Part shown: positions 60,874 to 64,000 of the stretch, piece by piece
How positions within the stretch are numbered: the first letter of the stretch is position 1
How the letters are laid out: the number at the start of each line of letters is the position of its first letter
Source: JANNBN01 sp031430595
GTDB taxonomy: Bacteria; Actinomycetota; Acidimicrobiia; Acidimicrobiales; JANYDT01
Assembly: GCA_031430595.1 (NCBI GenBank)
Contig: JANPBU010000016.1
Coordinates: 182,460 to 246,459 of the forward strand
Reading direction: 5' to 3'
Length of the DNA stretch: 64,000 nt
The notes under the pieces: model-generated
The model's input: the letters and a program-made list of their open reading frames with translations, nothing else
Databases searched by the model: none
What the model was told of the DNA's origin: nothing
Position numbers and translations under genes: made by a program

Positions 60874-61200
60874 ATGGCTGTTCAGAAGCAGTACACGCCG
60901 GAGTTTCGTGAGCAGGCCGTGAGGTTTGTTTTCGAGTCGATTGAGGAGGACGAGTCCCGGTCGCAGGCTTGCCGTCGGTTGGCTCCGAAGATGGATTTGT
61001 CGTTCTCGACGTTGTATGGGTGGGTGAAGAAGGTGACACCGAGATCGGTTCAGCTTGTGACGCCTGGATCTACTCAGGACTTGCAAGCGCAGATCGCGGC
61101 GCTGAAAAAGGAAAACCGTGAGCTTTCCCGGGCAAACGATATTTTGAAGGCTGCTTCAACTTTTTTTGGGGCGGAGCTCGACCGCCAATCAAAACGGTAG
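60874..61200 (+). CDS. IS3-family transposase OrfA
   Basis: A 108-residue helix-turn-helix protein (QYTPEFREQAVRFVFESIEE, RRLAPKMDLSFSTLYGWVKK) with a C-terminal leucine-zipper-like helix (QIAALKKENRELSRANDILK). AGGAGG precedes ATG 60874 at 6 bases. It binds the element ends. Near its end the run TTTTTTTGGGG (61160-61170) lies where a -1 frameshift would join it to orfB: the -1 frame is open and reads WGGARPPIKTVAMFVIAFRA into orfB. This matches the usual OrfAB strategy. Confidence 0.92.
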   Translation: MAVQKQYTPEFREQAVRFVFESIEEDESRSQACRRLAPKMDLSFSTLYGWVKKVTPRSVQLVTPGSTQDLQAQIAALKKENRELSRANDILKAASTFFGAELDRQSKR

Positions 61201-61202
61201 CG

Positions 61203-62097
61203 ATGTTCGTGATCGCGTTTCGGGCCGAGTTCGGAGTTGCAGCAATCTGCCGAGTCTTGGGCGTCAACGTGGCGTCAGTGCGTTCCGCGTTTTCTCGACC
61301 TGTAAGCGCGCATGCTTTGCATGATGAGGTCTTGAAGAAGTTGATCATGACGGTGTTCGAGGAGAACTATGGCGTGTATGTTCGCCACAAGATCAAGGCA
61401 GCGTTGAAACGTGAACATGGCCTGGTCGTAGACAAGGACCGGCTCGGCCGCTGATGGGAGAGCTTGGAATCCATGGGGTTCGGCGGGGTCGTCAACCCTG
61501 GACCACCAAGGCTGACAGCACACATTCGCCTGCACCGGACCTGGTGAAACGCCGGTTCGTTGCGGAACGACCGAACCAGTTATGGGTGTCGGACTTCACG
61601 TGCGTGTCAACGTGGGAAGGGTTCGTGTATGTGGCGTTCATCGTGGACGTGTACTTGCGCATGGTTGTGCGTTGGCGGGTCTCAACCACGATGACCTCGA
61701 AACTTGTGACTGACGCGTTGGAACATGCCGTCTGGGCCCGCAAAACGCAGCTGACCGGCCTTGTGGCACACTCCGATTCGGGCAATACACGTCTGTGGCT
61801 TACACCGAAAGGCTCGCCGAGATCGGGGCGGTGCCATCGATCGGCTCGGTCAGTGATAGCTACGACAATGCCATGGTCGAGGCGTTCAACGCCTTGTACA
61901 AGACCGAGCTGACGAAACGGCGTGGCCCGTGGCGTAACGCCGAGCACCTCGAAACTGAGACGATGCTGTACATCCACTGGTTCAACCAGCGACGGCTCCA
62001 TACCGAAATCGGGGACATTTCACCAGCCGAGTTCGAAGCCAACTACTATGCATACCTAAGAAGCATCGCTACACCCCCAACCCCACCCGCGATGTGA
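61203..62097 (+). pseudogene. IS3-family transposase OrfB with two frame breaks
   Basis: Three consecutive frames make one DDE transposase. Frame one ends VVDKDRLGR* at 61454, where one base is missing before LMGELGIHGVRRGR. Frame two holds RPNQLWVSDFTCVSTWEGFV (first Asp) and GLVAHSDSG (second Asp), then loses 4 bases near 61785. Frame three resumes AYTERLAEIGAVPSIGSVSD, SYDNAMVEAFNALYKTELTK (Glu) to the end. The catalytic residues survive but no single product can be made. It lies within the IS3-type inverted repeats. Confidence 0.92.
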
Positions 62098-62118
62098 TGC
62101 AAAACTCAGGTCGATTCA
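62096..62118. repeat. Right terminal inverted repeat of the IS3-type element
   Basis: 23 bp, begins GATGCAAAA and ends GGTCGATTCA. Confidence 0.95.
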
Positions 62119-62284
62119 GCGAGTGATGTTGCACGGGCGGGTGGCGGCCACACGTGGTTGCCAGAACGCATGTCCGGTCGGCTGATGGATCGTGTCGGTC
62201 CGACTACGAGCATTGTTTGAGAAAAGTGTGATGGATCGCTTGGGACCGTCAGGATTCGTCGCACAACGCGGCTGTAAGAATGAG

Positions 62285-62925
62285 ATGGTGACCAATTCTG
62301 GTGCTGGGTTCGAGATCGAGCGACAACGGCACGTTCAGAGCTACGCGGAGCGTCTTCAGGATGAGGCCGAACGGTTGACGTGGCGACTGGAGATGCTCCA
62401 CCGGTTGCGTGACGAGCGCCTGCGGGCTCTGCTTCGCACAGCGAAAGGAGCGCTCTACGTGGCACGCCGAGCGTTTGGCTCACGTCGACCCCGACACGGT
62501 GACGGGCGACGACCTGTCGATGATCCCAGTGATGACCAAGGCCGACGTTATGGCGAACTGGGACAGGATTGTCACCGATCCCCGCCTCACCCTCGAAGGT
62601 GCGGAGGCACACTTGGTGGACGTCGCGTCCGAAGGTCCGGCATACCTGCTTGAGGAGTATCACGTGCTCACCACCGGAGGGTCCAGCGGGACACGCGGCG
62701 TTTTCGTGTGGGACTTCGAAGGTTTCCTCTTGTACGCCCTCGGTCGCAACCGAGGGACGCTGTGGCTGAAGCAGCACGAAGGACGCACGGAAAGCCGGCG
62801 AGCTCATCGCCGCTCTTGCCGCGCTCGGCCTCCAAACGCCCGACGTTCAAGTACCGATTCTCGAAGCCATCCCCCGCCCCGGCAACGCAGGAAAGGTACG
62901 GGCATTCGTGCCCCTCAACAGATAG
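62285..62925 (+). pseudogene. Phenylacetate-CoA-ligase-like AMP-binding gene, remnant
   Basis: The N-terminal part (RHVQSYAERLQDEAERLTWR, then LRDERLRALLRTAK) shifts frame near 62445 and continues ERSTWHAERLAHVDPDTVTG, MTKADVMANWDRIVTDPRLT and the AMP-binding loop YHVLTTGGSSGTRGVFVW. The core is deleted after LYALGRNRGTLW. A third frame holds only the last 45 residues (AGELIAALAALGLQTPDVQV, RPGNAGKVRAFVPL). The rest of the adenylation domain is gone. The gene lies just beyond the IS3-type element. Confidence 0.75.
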
Positions 62926-63228
62926 ATCGACGGTCACTCCGCTCGCGCCACTTTCCCGGCGGATAACGAACTCTCGATGAACTATGTCCCGCAACATCGG
63001 GCACCATTGGCCGACCCAGGTGACGCCAGGGCCGCGTCAAGCGCACTCGATATCGCTCGGATGTGAACCCGCTGTCGTCCACACATATCCGGCGAGCGAT
63101 GCAGCGGCGGGTCTGCGCACAACGCAGATCTTCATACGCGCTCATAACAAGCAAAGTGCAGCGCGGATTTGCAGCATGAGGGATGCCCCAGATCACCGGG
63201 TCCTGGCCAAGCAGCTTGCGGTTCGATG
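62926..63228. other. 303-base stretch without a supported gene
   Basis: No motif-bearing frame on either strand. It ends in the toxin-antitoxin operator. Confidence 0.4.
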
Positions 63229-63250
63229 ACCATATTGGATACCATATGGT
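63229..63250 (+). promoter_or_regulatory. Operator of the toxin-antitoxin pair
   Basis: ACCATAT-TGGATACC-ATATGGT is an inverted repeat that reaches the antitoxin start codons. This is the usual place for autoregulation by a ribbon-helix-helix antitoxin. Confidence 0.6.
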
Positions 63251-63251
63251 C

Positions 63252-63497
63252 ATGCCGAGAAGAGAAGTTCTGGTTCAACTTGACGATGACCTGGTCGAAC
63301 ATCTCGACCGAATTGCCACAGCACTCGACACAAACCGCTCAGAACTGCTTCGCCGCGGCGCACAAGCGGTGATCGATGCTGACAACGAACGAACCAACGA
63401 CATCGAACTCATCGCCGCCTACAAACGCCAGCCACCCGACCCAATTCTGATCCGGTCCGCTGCTCGGCTCGCCGCAAAAACTGCCCCAACGTGGTAG
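63252..63497 (+). CDS. Ribbon-helix-helix antitoxin
   Basis: An 81-residue protein. REVLVQLDDDLVEHLDRIAT, ALDTNRSELLRRGAQAVID is the ribbon strand and two helices of a MetJ/Arc-type DNA-binding dimer. The C-terminal tail (LIAAYKRQPPDPILIRSAAR) would wrap the toxin. ATG 63252 is preferred; ATG 63246 overlaps the operator more. The stop overlaps the toxin start (GTGGTAG), so the two are coupled. Confidence 0.88.
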   Translation: MPRREVLVQLDDDLVEHLDRIATALDTNRSELLRRGAQAVIDADNERTNDIELIAAYKRQPPDPILIRSAARLAAKTAPTW

Positions 63498-63814
63498 CTC
63501 GAAACGACATTTTCTGGGCCGATCTCGGCGACCCCGCCGGACGACGCCCGGTCTGCATTCTCACCCGCGACGCCGCGATATCAGTACGTAACGCAGTGAC
63601 CTGCGCTCCAATTACCCGCACAATTCGCGGCATTGGATCAGAAGTCGAAATCGGCCCCAACGAAGGGCTCCCAGAAACCTGTGTGATCAACTGCGACAAC
63701 GTGCTCACCCTGCCTCTCGAAGACCTCGACAAACGACCTGTAGGTTCCCTCGACGAAATCAAACGCTCACAACTCGACAGAGCACTTCGATACGCACTCG
63801 ACATCGTCTACTAA
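63491..63814 (+). CDS. MazF/PemK-family endoribonuclease toxin
   Basis: A 107-residue toxin. NDIFWADLGDPAGRRPVCIL and the loop TCAPITRTIRGIGSEVEIGP are the MazF fold, with the Arg and Thr of the active site in RRPV and PITRT, then CVINCDNVLTLPLEDL. It cleaves RNA at short sequences when free of the antitoxin. The start is GTG 63491. A weak hairpin (ACCTGC/GCAGGT, 63815-63835) follows. Beyond it, 63836-64000 holds no gene that I can support. Confidence 0.92.
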   Translation: MVARNDIFWADLGDPAGRRPVCILTRDAAISVRNAVTCAPITRTIRGIGSEVEIGPNEGLPETCVINCDNVLTLPLEDLDKRPVGSLDEIKRSQLDRALRYALDIVY

Positions 63815-64000
63815 ACCTGCCCCAATACCGCAGGTCTGAGGACATGGCGTTCATCACTTCAGTGCTGGTACATTTCCTAAGTGTGCAGATTACTATCAAA
63901 CGACCTTCACTGGCTCTTGTGCAGGAGGCTCGATGGGCCCGACGAAGTTGTTTGTTCACTGCTGAAACTCATTGGGTTTCATCGATGGACGGTGTGAGAA

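Larger units (their letters stand above)
60821..62118 (+). mobile_element. IS3-family insertion sequence, decayed
   Basis: 1298 bp bounded by perfect 23-bp inverted repeats that begin TGAATCGACC and end GGTCGATTCA (5'-TG...CA-3'). It contains orfA and a broken orfB with DDE motifs. The bases outside the two ends (ACAT and GCGA) do not form a direct repeat, so the target duplication is lost or was never formed. Two frame breaks in orfB make it unable to move by itself. Confidence 0.93.

Noticed and set aside
60817..62122. Target-site duplication of the IS3-type element
   Set aside because: Flanking bases ACAT and GCGA do not match.
62106..62807. Minus-strand open frame over the ligase remnant
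   Set aside because: No domain signal; the plus strand holds the recognisable AMP-binding motifs.

Overview
The window looks like chromosome from an actinobacterium, most plausibly a member of the Acidimicrobiia. This is inferred from moderate GC, actinobacterial gene families (DUF501 next to Ppx/GppA, CoxMLS with CoxDEG, geranylgeranyl-reductase-like flavoprotein, PaaX, SWIM/SNF2 pair) and frequent GTG/TTG starts. No rRNA and no CRISPR array were seen; one tRNA, tRNA-Leu(UAA), is present.

Region 1 (about 1-15 kb) reads as a DevR/DosR-type dormancy or hypoxia island. It holds a NarL/LuxR response regulator whose recognition helix keeps the DosR sequence EKTVKNY, five universal stress protein genes, and a PAS protein with a vestigial histidine-kinase dimerisation helix. 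It also has a 48-residue C2H2 zinc-finger protein, a GNAT plus ADP-forming acetyl-CoA synthetase fusion, carbamate kinase, a PPOX-family flavoprotein, and a two-domain laccase-type multicopper oxidase with a CopD-like membrane partner. Palindromic GGGAC-N4-GTCCC-like boxes precede most of these units. In four cases the box ends exactly 36 bases from the start codon. The acetyl-CoA synthetase and carbamate kinase would make ATP without respiration. The island also carries decayed parts: two P-type ATPase remnants and an ABC ATPase lacking its catalytic core.

Region 2 (about 15-34 kb) is mixed metabolism and defence-like or housekeeping genes: a secreted Thr-rich protein, an SDR, a zinc-type reductase, an S33 peptidase, a decayed patch (DUF4143 remnant, ABC1-kinase pseudogene, eroded P450), a DUF4143 ATPase, SWIM plus SNF2, a Baeyer-Villiger monooxygenase, a BaiN-like flavoprotein, a GGDEF protein with a damaged EAL domain, and TetR next to a class III aminotransferase.

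Region 3 (about 34-47 kb) has a secreted six-repeat Cys protein, a GGR-type flavoprotein, an operon of desaturase-TrmL-SDR-Gfo/Idh, PaaX, a class I/II aminotransferase, tRNA-Leu, and several low-complexity membrane-anchored proteins of unknown function.

Region 4 (about 47-59.4 kb) is one long minus-strand array. It contains a form II (AYRGAGR) CO-dehydrogenase-like molybdenum hydroxylase (S, L, M subunits), then the MoxR/VWA pair (CoxD, CoxE), an acyltransferase, two XdhC-family proteins, a MobA-like nucleotidyltransferase, CoxG, DUF501, Ppx/GppA and an MFS carrier.

Region 5 (59.4-64 kb) is accessory: a truncated NAD(P)-binding gene running in frame into a VOC gene, a decayed IS3-family element with 23-bp inverted repeats, a remnant of a phenylacetate-CoA-ligase-like gene, and a ribbon-helix-helix/MazF toxin-antitoxin pair with its own operator.
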